Shown piece after piece: positions 13,564-22,022 of a DNA stretch of 35,267 nt (its first letter is position 1; each line of letters starts with the position of its first letter). The DNA comes from 2-12-FULL-41-17 sp964562855 (GTDB taxonomy: Bacteria > Patescibacteriota > Microgenomatia > Curtissbacterales > GWA2-41-24). A model generated the notes under the pieces. That model searched no databases. It worked only from the letters and a program-made list of their open reading frames with translations, and had not been told where the DNA came from. The stretch is taken from NCBI GenBank assembly GCA_964562855.1, contig CAZLVB010000006.1, forward strand, positions 1 through 35,267. The letters run 5' to 3'. Both the position numbers and the translations under genes were made by a program.

Positions 13564-15585
13564 ATGCCCTTTTTACTCTTCGCGGGGTTATTGATAATCT
13601 ATTTTTTTGGTGTTTCACATGCGGTTTTTGGTGGAGATTCCGGTGATATTATATTGTCCTATTTTTTTGCGGGAGTTCCCCATCCTCCCGGTTATCCCCT
13701 GAACACATTACTTGGTGCAATCCTGACAAGATTAATACCGGTCGGCCCTTTTGCATTCAAGGCAAATGCTGTATCGGCAATTTATCTGGCAGCGGCTGCA
13801 TGTTTGTTATTTTTATTCCTTCAGAGGTTTTTCAAGAATTATTTGATAGCGATAGCTTCTGCCTTGACTTTGGCCTTTGTACCATTGTTTTGGCTGTACG
13901 CACACGTTGCCGAAGTTTTTCAACTAACGCTTGTATTGATTGCAACAAGTTTAATTTTTTTGCAAAAGTGGCTTGAAAGTATTTCTAAAAAGTATCCCAA
14001 TTTTCGATTTTTGATTTTAGCTATAGTTTTTTGGGGACTTAGTGTTTTTCATCATCAAACAGCATTTTTGCTTGCGCCCGCTTACCTTTGGGTGCTTTTT
14101 AAAACAAGTAAAAATTATAAAAGAATCAAATTTGGACGAATTAAACTTTTCGGCGGCTTTCTTGTAGGTATAGTCCCCTATTTGTATGTTTTTTGGGCAG
14201 CATGGAGAAAAACTCCCATAAATTGGAACGATCCTTCAACGCTACCTAACTTTTGGCGGCTTATAACTAGGGCTGATTACGGAACCTTTACAGCTTCCCC
14301 GGAGCTTATAGGTTTTTCATATAAAGCAAGACTTGTGCAGGTAATTTGGTATTTCAACGCAGTAAGGTTTGATTTTACCGTTCTGGGGATTTTGCTTGCC
14401 GTTACAGGTGCTGTTTGGCTTTATTTTAACAATAGGCTCTGGTTTTGGTTTTTAACTTTGGCGTTTTTGTTTTCCGGACCGTTTTTTGTTTCGTATGCCT
14501 CGTTTCCACCTGTCGAATCTTTTCTTTTGGGTGTATCGGAGCGGTTCTTTTTAACAAGTTACTTTTTTCTGGCTATTTTTATCGGTTTTGGAATGTTTGC
14601 AATTCTAAACTTATTGGTAAAAATATCCCAGATTTACTTTAAGAAAAAAGAAGCTCTTACAAGGTTAACGATTGGTCTTGCTTTTCTAATTTTCCCCCTC
14701 ATTTTGGTTCTGATTAATTGGCCAAAGACAGACCTCTCCCAATATAAATTGGGAAAGATATTGGCAGAAGATATTTTAAAATCCGCAACTGAGCCGGGGC
14801 TTATTTTTTTGCAGGGAGATACGGCAACTTTTAACACGCAGTATTCATTTTATGTGGACAATGTAAATCCCCAGTCGATACCGGTAATGACCGGCAGGCT
14901 CAGGCGTGACACATACAGGAATCAGGTCATGCGGGAGTATCCGCAACTTGCATTTCCTGTCGATTTTGCCAAAAAAGGTGAATTAAACTTTAATATCGCG
15001 GTGGCGGAATTTATCAAATCTAATTATCAAAAATTACCGATTTATTCGCTTGAGCAATTACCAGTTGATGATGATTATAAATGGGTTCAGGAAGGAATGC
15101 TTTTGAAGCTTTACAAAACAAATGAAGCACCTTCAGATATGGACATTGGCAAAAATATCGATGAGCGGTGGTCGCAAGTTGAATTCAGCCCCAATGATCT
15201 TAAAGGCCGATACCGAAACTATTTTGACGAGCATATAGGAACGATTTATGCCAGAATTTTTACAAGAAGCGGTTTTGAACTTTTGAGAAGCAATGATCCT
15301 GACAAGTCCAAGATTTACTTTGATAAAGCGCTCGATATTGACACAATGACTAAAGATGCCTTACTTGGTCTTGGTATCGCCTCATTTCAATTAAAAGAAT
15401 GTGATGAATCCCAGATGTGGCTTAATTCTTTGTTAAAAATAAATCCTCATGAATGGACAACGCTACAAAGACTGGGATTTTTGTATAAGGAGTGTTTTGT
15501 TAACATAGAGAGAGCTGACGAGTTTTTCCAGAAAGCTGAATTAGAAAAGAATCGTAACCTGAAAAATTCGATAGAAGATTTATAA
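13564..15585 (+). CDS. DUF2723-type polytopic membrane protein with C-terminal TPR (putative GT-C glycosyltransferase)
   Basis: 673 residues. The N-terminus carries the DUF2723 signature GGDSGDIILSYFFAG then VPHPPGYPLNTLLG. This family is related to protein O-mannosyltransferase-like GT-C enzymes, with the Asp of GGDSGD a likely catalytic or donor-site residue. About ten hydrophobic segments span roughly residues 1-400. A soluble part follows, and residues about 565-665 contain TPR-like repeats (FDKALDIDTMTKDALLGLGI and similar). It lies between two pilin genes on the same strand, so pilin or surface-protein glycosylation is a reasonable guess (inference). Its stop is one base from the stop of the convergent downstream gene. 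Confidence 0.8.
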   Translation: MPFLLFAGLLIIYFFGVSHAVFGGDSGDIILSYFFAGVPHPPGYPLNTLLGAILTRLIPVGPFAFKANAVSAIYLAAAACLLFLFLQRFFKNYLIAIASALTLAFVPLFWLYAHVAEVFQLTLVLIATSLIFLQKWLESISKKYPNFRFLILAIVFWGLSVFHHQTAFLLAPAYLWVLFKTSKNYKRIKFGRIKLFGGFLVGIVPYLYVFWAAWRKTPINWNDPSTLPNFWRLITRADYGTFTASPELIGFSYKARLVQVIWYFNAVRFDFTVLGILLAVTGAVWLYFNNRLWFWFLTLAFLFSGPFFVSYASFPPVESFLLGVSERFFLTSYFFLAIFIGFGMFAILNLLVKISQIYFKKKEALTRLTIGLAFLIFPLILVLINWPKTDLSQYKLGKILAEDILKSATEPGLIFLQGDTATFNTQYSFYVDNVNPQSIPVMTGRLRRDTYRNQVMREYPQLAFPVDFAKKGELNFNIAVAEFIKSNYQKLPIYSLEQLPVDDDYKWVQEGMLLKLYKTNEAPSDMDIGKNIDERWSQVEFSPNDLKGRYRNYFDEHIGTIYARIFTRSGFELLRSNDPDKSKIYFDKALDIDTMTKDALLGLGIASFQLKECDESQMWLNSLLKINPHEWTTLQRLGFLYKECFVNIERADEFFQKAELEKNRNLKNSIEDL

Positions 15586-15586
15586 C

Positions 15587-17752
15587 CTAATCTCTTTTTT
15601 TCAAAATTACCTTAATTGCTATTAATAAACTAATTATGCTTGTCAAAGCACCCAACTTGAACCATTTTGGAAAATACGTAAATTCAACATTGTGTGTTCC
15701 TGCAGGTATAATTATTGCCTTCGAGTTAATATTTGCTGCATATATTTTAACCTCCAGGGAATCGACTTTTGCTTCCCAGCCTGGATAAAAAGAATCCGAA
15801 TATACCAATATGCCTTGATCTTTGGTATCTACGGTTAAGGAAAGATGATTCTTTCGTGAACTTTTTGTTTGAATTGAATTGTCTACTTGCTTGTCGGCAT
15901 TATTTTTTAGGCCGTCAAAATTCTCAACAAGCACTGTTTTTCTTAAATCCTTTTCTTTAAAATATTTTAGGTAGTCTGCTACCGATTCGATATTAACGTA
16001 GTTATAGTAGAAACCTAGAAGATTTTTTGAACTATTATCCTCATAAACTATGTTTTTGAATTCGTCCTTTTTTACCTCAAAAATCTCTTGATAATTATTA
16101 TTTTCAATTGGCAGTGGTGCAACTAAATATTTTACCCCGTACAAACTTAATGTATTTTGAGCAAGACTATCAATAAAAATCGATTCTTTTTCCGGTTTAA
16201 TATTGCTACTTACAAGAGAGTGAAGCAATACTTGTCTGCGGGTTGGTAGAACCTGATAACTTGAAAAATGTTTGATGTCATAAAATAAATTTGTGTTTGG
16301 ATCAATTGAATTGAGGAAAAACCTGTAATTTTCAAGTTCATTGTTCCAACCTTTGTTTACAAATACCTTATTCCAATTCAATGTTGAAGCAACTGAATAA
16401 ACCCTAAATTTTTCTGACTCAGAACTCTTAATAAATTGCGCGGTTTCTGGCCTATCGAGCCACTCTTTGGATTTTCCTACTGGATGATAGTCCCACCATC
16501 TGTAAAGTAGTTCCAAGATTGTGATTATCAAAATAATCATTAATGTTTTTTGTTTGAGTTTTTTAGGAAGAAAATTGTCAAGTTTGTTCAAACCGTATGC
16601 AGCAATAATAGCTAAAAAAAACTGAGCGAAAATTAAAAATCTTGCAGGAACTCTAAAAAAATTTAGAGGAGGTAGGGAGAAAACCACGTGGAGAGGAGAA
16701 AATTTTCCTAAAGCTAAGAATATTGAAAGTAAGGCCAAAACAGAAAAAATCAAAAAAATATTCTTTTTCTTTTTAATAAAATTTAGCCATAGTAAAAATA
16801 TTGCAAACAGAGAAAAAACAAGAGCTAAAAATCCTATATAAGCTGTATTCTCCCAATAAATCCCGTTTTTTTGCCAATTAATAAAATTGTAAGTGCCGTT
16901 GGCTGCTTTACCTAAAATAAATGGATTTATAAAAGTTAATAAGTTTTTTGGATTCATGGGGAAACTATTCAAAATCGATGAGGGGTCAATGCCGCTCGCT
17001 CTTTGGGAATATTTAACCAGCTCAAAAGTAGGAAGTATTTGAACTGAACTAAGAAGCAGTGTAAAAAGAATAACCACAAAAAATTGCAGACTAAAATTAA
17101 CTACGTTTTTCTTTCTTTGCCATACATTAAAAAAGCCCAATATTCCGAACAAAATGACTGTGTAAACAAATATTTGCGTGAAGCTCAGCAGCATTTGGGA
17201 TAAAAATAAAGAAACTAATGCTGCAGTTTTTAAATTTGGTTTCTCAAGATATTTTAAAAAAAATAAAAGTGTAAAAGGTAGAAATGACATAGCTTGTGCC
17301 GGGTTCAAATGAGGGATATTTAAAATCATTGCAGCAGAAAAGGTAAAAGCGAATGAACCCAATAATGAGGAATATTTATTCAGCTTCATCCAAGTTAGTA
17401 AAAAAAACATACCATAGGCTGCGGTTAAAAAAGTGAGAAGGTAAATAATTGGAATTGCTATATTAAAAGGCAATAAAAATAGTGAGACGAGGTTAGTTAT
17501 ATTAAATGTTCCGGAAAGTTCAGCGAAAAGAGGATATCCTTGACCGCTAGCTGTTTCCCAAAAAGGCAAAGAAAGGTGTTTAAGATTAGAAGATAGGACA
17601 TATTTCTGAGCAAGTTCAATGTGCAGGATGTCTGTTCTGCCAAAGTCAGGAGTTATAAAAATAGATGGAGGGAAGAAAAGTCGAAAGAAGAAAGCAAAAA
17701 CAACAATCAAGATTAAAATTTGCGGCCAGAATTTTTTGATAAGTTTCTTCAT
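15587..17752 (-). CDS. YfhO-like polytopic membrane protein (putative GT-C)
   Basis: 721 residues, membrane protein of the YfhO type, a family tied in Firmicutes to glycosylation of cell-wall polymers. The N-terminus has a TM helix, then TPDFGRTDILHIELAQKY and LPFWETASGQGYPLFAE, the conserved extracytoplasmic loop. About twelve hydrophobic segments follow. The C-terminal region has the characteristic LVYSDSFYPGWEAKVDS and IIIPAGTHNVEFTYFP before a last TM helix. The ATG at 17752 is preferred to the in-frame TTG at 17758. It is the only minus-strand gene inside the plus-strand pilus cluster and looks A+T-richer than its neighbours by eye, which suggests a later insertion. Confidence 0.75.
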   Translation of the reverse strand: MKKLIKKFWPQILILIVVFAFFFRLFFPPSIFITPDFGRTDILHIELAQKYVLSSNLKHLSLPFWETASGQGYPLFAELSGTFNITNLVSLFLLPFNIAIPIIYLLTFLTAAYGMFFLLTWMKLNKYSSLLGSFAFTFSAAMILNIPHLNPAQAMSFLPFTLLFFLKYLEKPNLKTAALVSLFLSQMLLSFTQIFVYTVILFGILGFFNVWQRKKNVVNFSLQFFVVILFTLLLSSVQILPTFELVKYSQRASGIDPSSILNSFPMNPKNLLTFINPFILGKAANGTYNFINWQKNGIYWENTAYIGFLALVFSLFAIFLLWLNFIKKKKNIFLIFSVLALLSIFLALGKFSPLHVVFSLPPLNFFRVPARFLIFAQFFLAIIAAYGLNKLDNFLPKKLKQKTLMIILIITILELLYRWWDYHPVGKSKEWLDRPETAQFIKSSESEKFRVYSVASTLNWNKVFVNKGWNNELENYRFFLNSIDPNTNLFYDIKHFSSYQVLPTRRQVLLHSLVSSNIKPEKESIFIDSLAQNTLSLYGVKYLVAPLPIENNNYQEIFEVKKDEFKNIVYEDNSSKNLLGFYYNYVNIESVADYLKYFKEKDLRKTVLVENFDGLKNNADKQVDNSIQTKSSRKNHLSLTVDTKDQGILVYSDSFYPGWEAKVDSLEVKIYAANINSKAIIIPAGTHNVEFTYFPKWFKLGALTSIISLLIAIKVILKKRD

Positions 17753-17837
17753 TGCCAATCAAAGTTTAGCAAAGACTGATGGTTGTGTGCAGTTCTTTAC
17801 AAGAGACGAAACATTAGATACTCTGAATTGTATACGA

Positions 17838-18371
17838 ATGAAAAATCCTGCCCGAGGATTTACTATGATATCAGCAGGTCGCCTTGCGAGACTTGCGTCC
17901 TCGCAAGGGCGCGCCTCTGATATTAATGCTCGCCCAAGGGGATTCACATTAATTGAGCTTCTTGTGGTGATGGCGATTTTAGCAGTACTTGCTGCAGTTA
18001 TTATGATTGCGATAAACCCTGCCAAGAGGCAGAAACAAGCAAGGGATGCTACCAGAAAAAGCGATATAGGCCAGATTGCCAATGCTCTTGCCGCTTACTT
18101 TTCGGCAAATAGTGTATTCCCTGCCCCCGGGGGAGCAGCTTCAGAAAGCGGCCTAACTGCACTGAGGGCATCCGGCGATTTGAAAATTATCCCTCTTGAT
18201 CCCATAGGAACTGAATATCAGTATTTAATAAGCGGAACAGGAAACACTTCCGAGGTTGCGCTTTATGCAGGTTTGGAAGATGCGACTTCCGGTTCTGGCG
18301 ATTGGGTGTGGTGCTGGCGTTCTGCGAGCGTAAGTGTAGGAGAAATAACCGAAGGCGGTTGTACCCCATAG
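17838..18371 (+). CDS. Type IV pilin (second copy, with hairpin-containing leader)
   Basis: A 177-residue precursor. Mature part RG|FTLIELLVVMAILAVLA, then NPAKRQKQARDATRKSDIGQ, almost the same as the first pilin. The C-terminus WCWRSASVSVGEITEGGCTP has the same two-cysteine arrangement. The leader is about 34 residues long. It contains an earlier decoy motif ARGFTMIS and, between the two motifs, an in-frame cruciform-like DNA element. The ATG at 17838 is chosen, but an ATG at 17866 is possible, and no Shine-Dalgarno site helps. Since the leader is removed by the peptidase, extra residues there are probably tolerated. It may be a variant or minor partner of the major pilin. Confidence 0.88.
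   Translation: MKNPARGFTMISAGRLARLASSQGRASDINARPRGFTLIELLVVMAILAVLAAVIMIAINPAKRQKQARDATRKSDIGQIANALAAYFSANSVFPAPGGAASESGLTALRASGDLKIIPLDPIGTEYQYLISGTGNTSEVALYAGLEDATSGSGDWVWCWRSASVSVGEITEGGCTP
17868..17923. repeat. Nested palindromic element within the pilin leader
   Basis: Outer arms ATATCAG (17868-17874) and CTGATAT (17917-17923). Inner arms CCTTGCGAG (17882-17890) and CTCGCAAGG (17900-17908), with a loop repeating CTTGCG. It is read in frame as part of the prepilin leader and looks like a small inserted palindrome of REP/MITE type. No transposase is nearby. Confidence 0.7.
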
Positions 18372-18413
18372 GGATTAGGGTCTAGGGGTTAGGTTTTAGG
18401 GTTTAGATATATT
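18372..18413. repeat. TTAGGG-like simple repeat before the prepilin peptidase gene
   Basis: Degenerate GGGTTTAG/GGGATTAG repeats fill the whole spacer between the second pilin and pilD. A similar patch occurs at 24871-24892 at the 3' end of trmD. Confidence 0.6.
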
Positions 18414-19185
18414 ATGTTTTTTTGGATATTAATCGTATTTATTTTAGGTAGTGCAGTCGGCAGTTTTTTGAATGTGGTTATTGATCGCGTATCCCGTCGG
18501 GAAACTATTTTGGGCAGGTCGTACTGCGACCGGTGCAGGGCAACTCTTTCGACTTTGGACCTGATACCGATTGTCAGTTTTGTAGGTTTGGGAGCAAAAT
18601 GCAGATATTGCAAAAAACCCATCTCTTGGCAGTATCCCCTGGTGGAGCTTATTTGCGGCTTGCTTTTTATTACAGCNNNNNNNNNNTTTGGTTTCGTCCG
18701 GCAACTTGAACTTAGTAAGACTTCTCTACTATTTCTTTTTGATTGCAATTGCCATTATTGTTGCAGCTGTCGACTTTAAATTTTCTCTCATCCCAACAAC
18801 GTTTGTTTTTTTGGCATCATTTGTTGCGCTAGTTTATAACTTTTTTACCTTTGCGCCTGGAGATTTTATTGTTAGCGTGTTGACAGCTTTCGGATTGGCT
18901 CTTGCTTTTTTAGCTTTGGTTTTGGCAACTCGCGGCCGTGGCATGGGCGAGGGTGATGTCGTTTTAGCATTTTTGATCGGAATGGTTTTAGGATTTAAAG
19001 CGACGCTTGTGGCGATTTTTATCGGATTTCTTTCCGGGGCGACTATTGCCATGCTTTTAGTCCTATTAGGCAAAAAAAAGTTCGGACAAACTATTCCATT
19101 TGCGCCCTTTTTGATTTTTGGTCTTCTAACTGCCCTTTTTTGGGCAGATTCCCTTTTGGAGTGGTACTTGGCGATTTTAGGTTGA
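18414..19185 (+). CDS. pilD: Prepilin peptidase PilD (interrupted by a scaffold gap)
   Basis: Inner-membrane aspartic peptidase (A24) that cleaves prepilin leaders and methylates the new N-terminus. The N-terminal half has GSAVGSFLNVVIDR and the zinc tetracysteine YCDRCRATLS/ CRYCKKPISWQYPLVE. The C-terminal half has the first catalytic Asp in VDFKFSLIP and the second in GMGEGDVVLAF, then more membrane helices. A 10-N run at 18677-18686 separates the halves, and they fall in different frames. This is what an N filler of arbitrary length produces, so I read one intact gene with a few missing bases rather than a frameshift mutant. It serves the pilins around it. Confidence 0.88.
18677..18686. 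other. Scaffold gap (10 N)
   Basis: Unresolved bases inside pilD; the true gap length is unknown. Confidence 0.99.
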
Positions 19186-19201
19186 TGGTATATTAGATTT
19201 G

Positions 19202-19873
19202 ATGGGCAGAATTAAATTTCAAATTTCAAATTTCAAATTTCAAATTAATCAGAGAGGTTTTACTCTCATCGAGCTTCTGATTGTGATTTCCATTTTCGGT
19301 ATCACTGCTTCTCTTATCACCGCTTCTTATCTTACGTTTGAACGCAACCAACGGCTTAAGGCCGCTGCCCAGCAAATTAAGACCGATGTCAGATTTACTC
19401 AAAATAAGGCCTTAACTGGTGATAAGGGTCAATCAAACGATGTAGCTTCGTGCACCGCCCTGCCTGGTGGTGGAACCTTGGTGGGTTATTACATCAGTTT
19501 TTCATCTGATGTCAGTGAAAATTTGTCATATACAAGTGCGGGAGATTGCTTGAAAAAAACGGATAGCAGCGAGTATGAATTTAACATTAGTGCTCGTAGC
19601 TTATCCAAGGGTGTGCAAATAAAAGCTATTACTTACGGTTCGTCAGCTGTTGATCGACAAAATGTAGCGATTCTTTTCGAACCATTGAAGCACGACGTCA
19701 CTTTTTTTAGCAGTACCTTTGCCCCACCTTTTTTAACGGGTGGCCAATTGGATAGTGGCAAATTTTTAGCGCCACTTCCCCAAGAAAAGATATCAATTCA
19801 GTTAGAAAGGGAAAACTCATATTATTACGTAGATATTTTACCTACGGGAGATGTGTATGAGAGACAACAGTAG
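19202..19873 (+). CDS. GspH/FimT-like minor pilin
   Basis: 223 residues. The prepilin site is QRG|FTLIELLIVISIFGI with Glu +5, followed by NQRLKAAAQQIKTDVRFTQNKAL, typical of GspH/FimT minor pilins that prime pilus assembly. The leader (MGRIKFQISNFKFQIN) is encoded largely by four copies of a 7-base repeat, so the leader has been rebuilt from repeat DNA. The mature domain is Ser/Asp-rich and beta-like with two cysteines (ASCTALPGG and AGDCLKK). Start ATG at 19202, with TTG at 19199 possible. It overlaps the next gene by 17 bases. Confidence 0.85.
   Translation: MGRIKFQISNFKFQINQRGFTLIELLIVISIFGITASLITASYLTFERNQRLKAAAQQIKTDVRFTQNKALTGDKGQSNDVASCTALPGGGTLVGYYISFSSDVSENLSYTSAGDCLKKTDSSEYEFNISARSLSKGVQIKAITYGSSAVDRQNVAILFEPLKHDVTFFSSTFAPPFLTGGQLDSGKFLAPLPQEKISIQLERENSYYYVDILPTGDVYERQQ
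19214..19241. repeat. Four tandem copies of AAATTTC
   Basis: Exact 7-bp tandem repeat, read in frame as the prepilin leader of the GspH-like gene. Confidence 0.9.
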
Positions 19874-20390
19874 GGCAATTTTCTACATAAAAATTAAAGG
19901 ACAGTCAATGATTGAGGTGGTCATAGGAATTGCCGTGGTTGTTGTTCTGGCAATTTCTCTCATAACCACAACTTTAATTACCCAACGAACTGCAGCTTCG
20001 GCCAAGAATAATTCGCAGGCCACAAAGCTTGCCCAGCAGGCATTTGAACAATTGAGGATTTACAGAGACCGTAAAGGCTTTAGCTCTATCCCTGCGGATC
20101 CAACCGAATGCTATAAGCTTATTAACACAAATAATGTAGATCCAACTCTTTGGGATTTTTCTGCGGCGTTTGATTGCAATTCAGATGCTAGCGCAGAATT
20201 GCTTCTTTTAGACAGTGTTAGTTTTTATAGAAAAATTCAATTAGTTGATAATTCTTCGGTTGAAAAAGAGGCAACGGTTACTGTCAATTGGACGGAATCT
20301 TCTGGGGTGCAAAATGTGGTTCATAAATCAGTGATAAGCGCTTGGTGTTCAGGGCAAATTGTTCCAGGTTCTCCATGTTCCACTCCGTGA
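19857..20390 (+). CDS. PilV-like minor pilin
   Basis: 177 residues. The prepilin motif is KG|QSMIEVVIGIAVVVVLA, with Gln at +1 and Glu at +5, the KGQS variant seen in PilV-like proteins of these lineages. TAASAKNNSQATKLAQQAFEQ follows, as in PilV. The C-terminus SAWCSGQIVPGSPCSTP again carries a Trp-Cys...Cys-(Ser)-Thr-Pro end like the two major pilins. The ATG at 19857 lies inside the end of the previous gene; an ATG two codons earlier is possible. Part of the minor-pilin tip-complex group. Confidence 0.8.
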   Translation: MRDNSRAIFYIKIKGQSMIEVVIGIAVVVVLAISLITTTLITQRTAASAKNNSQATKLAQQAFEQLRIYRDRKGFSSIPADPTECYKLINTNNVDPTLWDFSAAFDCNSDASAELLLLDSVSFYRKIQLVDNSSVEKEATVTVNWTESSGVQNVVHKSVISAWCSGQIVPGSPCSTP

Positions 20391-20403
20391 TATATTAGAG
20401 TTA

Positions 20404-21129
20404 ATGCCCTTCCTTAAAGTATCTAGTATCTGGTATCTAGTATCTGGTATCAAAAATAAGCAAAGCTTGCAATCCTCGTCTTTCGATAATCTCAAGACTG
20501 CGGGTCTAACTAAATACAAAATACTAAATACAAAATACTCTAAATCAAATGGTTTTACCCTCATCGAATTTCTGGTTGTTTTAGGAATTCTGGCAATAAC
20601 TGTCAGTTCGACTTTATTGTTTCTAACATCGGTTTTAAGAGGCTCAAACAAGGCTAATGTAATTGCGGAAGTAAAGCAGAATGGGCAGGCTGTTTTAGAG
20701 TCATTGGAGCGTCAGATAAGGAACGGCGTGGGTGCGGAACAGGTAGGTCTTGTGGAAAATAATACAGTTAAAATAATAAGGCAGGATCACGACCCTCTTT
20801 ATATTAGGTGTTTCTCTAATGTTAGTTTAAACGGATACATTGGTTCTGTTGCCAGCGATACTACAGATGTTACGGGACCTGGTGATCTCCAATATATTTC
20901 CATGACTTTCAAAGACGATTTAGTGTCGGGAGTTGATATAGACTGTCCAGACAGTACCGATATTGCAAACGGCTGTGCATTTAGAGTCATACCATCATCT
21001 GCTGGTGGTATTTCACCTCCGGTAGTATCAGTTTGCTTTTACGCGAACCAGGCAGCACAGGCACCTTCTCGGCAAGATTTTCAGGCTAAGGTTAAATTTC
21101 AAACAACTATCTCTCTAAGGAAATATTAG
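20404..21129 (+). CDS. PilW-like minor pilin with repeat-encoded leader
   Basis: 241 residues from the ATG at 20404. The prepilin site is SNG|FTLIEFLVVLGILAIT with Glu +5. Then ANVIAEVKQNGQAVLESLERQIRNG, a PilW/GspJ-like helix, precedes a beta-rich domain with several cysteines. The leader is about 45 residues, very long, and is encoded by a 14-bp minisatellite, a SSFDNLKTAG-type repeat and an inverted copy of the minisatellite. The frame is open further upstream into the previous gene. The real start could be close to the cleavage site, but no nearer ATG exists. Confidence 0.78.
   Translation: MPFLKVSSIWYLVSGIKNKQSLQSSSFDNLKTAGLTKYKILNTKYSKSNGFTLIEFLVVLGILAITVSSTLLFLTSVLRGSNKANVIAEVKQNGQAVLESLERQIRNGVGAEQVGLVENNTVKIIRQDHDPLYIRCFSNVSLNGYIGSVASDTTDVTGPGDLQYISMTFKDDLVSGVDIDCPDSTDIANGCAFRVIPSSAGGISPPVVSVCFYANQAAQAPSRQDFQAKVKFQTTISLRKY
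20420..20536. repeat. Composite repeat in the PilW-like leader: 14-bp units in both orientations
   Basis: TATCTAGTATCTGG twice (20420-20447) and ACTAAATACAAAAT twice (20509-20536). The second is the reverse complement form of the first with a few changes. Between them lies a CTTTCGATAATCTCAAGAC segment that encodes SFDNLKT. The same 14-bp family occurs in carA at 2171-2204. Confidence 0.8.
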
Positions 21130-21233
21130 ATAGGTTCTTAGGTAATTGGGTTATTAAGATTAAGTGATGCGTTACATAATCATATAGCGATTGACAATTG
21201 GTGAGAAATATACCTAAACTGAAGTTAGCCCAT

Positions 21234-22022
21234 ATGAAGCGAAAAAGCGGTCAGATTCTAATATTGATTCTTTTGATTGTGGTTGTTTCCCTGGCAGTTG
21301 GGCTTTCTGTTGCTTCCAGAAATATTACAAATCTTAGGACTTCCACACAGGCAGAACATTCTCAAAGGGCACTTTCGGCTGCTGAGGGAGGGGTTGAAGA
21401 GGTTTTATCCAGACTTTCAACAGTGGCTAGTCAAGTTCCAGTCGGAGGCAGTGCAACAATTGATGTGCAGCAGATTGGTGAGATTACTCCTACAGTGATA
21501 GTGACGGCAAGTAATATATATGAATCGACGATTGAGCCCGGTGAAATCGGACAAGTTGACCTAGATGGTGCGATTGGGACTATCCAGATCGAATGGGTTA
21601 AAAAGCCAACCGAGGAAAGCACACCCGCCTCTGTCGAGGTAACACTGGTTAATAAGGATCCAGTAAGCGGTGAATACAGTCAGGTTCGGAAAGCGTGGGC
21701 CGGAGGGCATCCTGAAAGTGCAGGAAACGAGGAAGGTTTTGTCGCGCCGACAGGGTCTTCTCTCGACTATAAATTAAGTGAGTCTTTAAGTGTTGGCGCA
21801 GGCCCTGTTCTTCTACGGGTAAAGCCTTTTTGGGCTAGGACAACAGTTAGGGTAACCTGTTCCTCGGGCTGTACTCTACCAACCCAGACGTACGATGTTG
21901 TTTCCGAGGCACAGACGGAAATTGGAGTTACCAGAAAAATTCAGGTGACCAGGACTGCCCTGCCCCAGTTGCCAGCAGCTTTTGACTACGTTTTATATTC
22001 AGAAGGTCTAATTACAAAATAA
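21234..22022 (+). CDS. PilX-like minor pilin/assembly protein
   Basis: 262 residues from ATG 21234. The N-terminus MKRKSGQILILILLIVVVSL and the following SRNITNLRTSTQAEHSQRALSAAEGGVEEVL match PilX-like proteins of pilus operons, with a hydrophobic helix and an AAE-G-E segment. The usual Glu+5 and FTLIE are replaced by GQILIL, so peptidase processing after Gly is possible but uncertain. An upstream TTG at 21198 would add 12 residues. The C-terminal half is beta-rich, with a CSSGCTL motif. Its stop overlaps the next ATG by one base (TAATG). Confidence 0.72.
   Translation: MKRKSGQILILILLIVVVSLAVGLSVASRNITNLRTSTQAEHSQRALSAAEGGVEEVLSRLSTVASQVPVGGSATIDVQQIGEITPTVIVTASNIYESTIEPGEIGQVDLDGAIGTIQIEWVKKPTEESTPASVEVTLVNKDPVSGEYSQVRKAWAGGHPESAGNEEGFVAPTGSSLDYKLSESLSVGAGPVLLRVKPFWARTTVRVTCSSGCTLPTQTYDVVSEAQTEIGVTRKIQVTRTALPQLPAAFDYVLYSEGLITK

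Noticed and set aside
18372..18413. Telomere-like TTAGGG repeat
   Set aside because: Short, degenerate and internal; similar patches at other junctions have other motifs, so it is a simple repeat and not a chromosome end.
19214..19241. Short direct repeats that could suggest a CRISPR array
   Set aside because: Units are 7 bp and contiguous with no spacers; no cas genes are present. The same applies to the other repeat patches.
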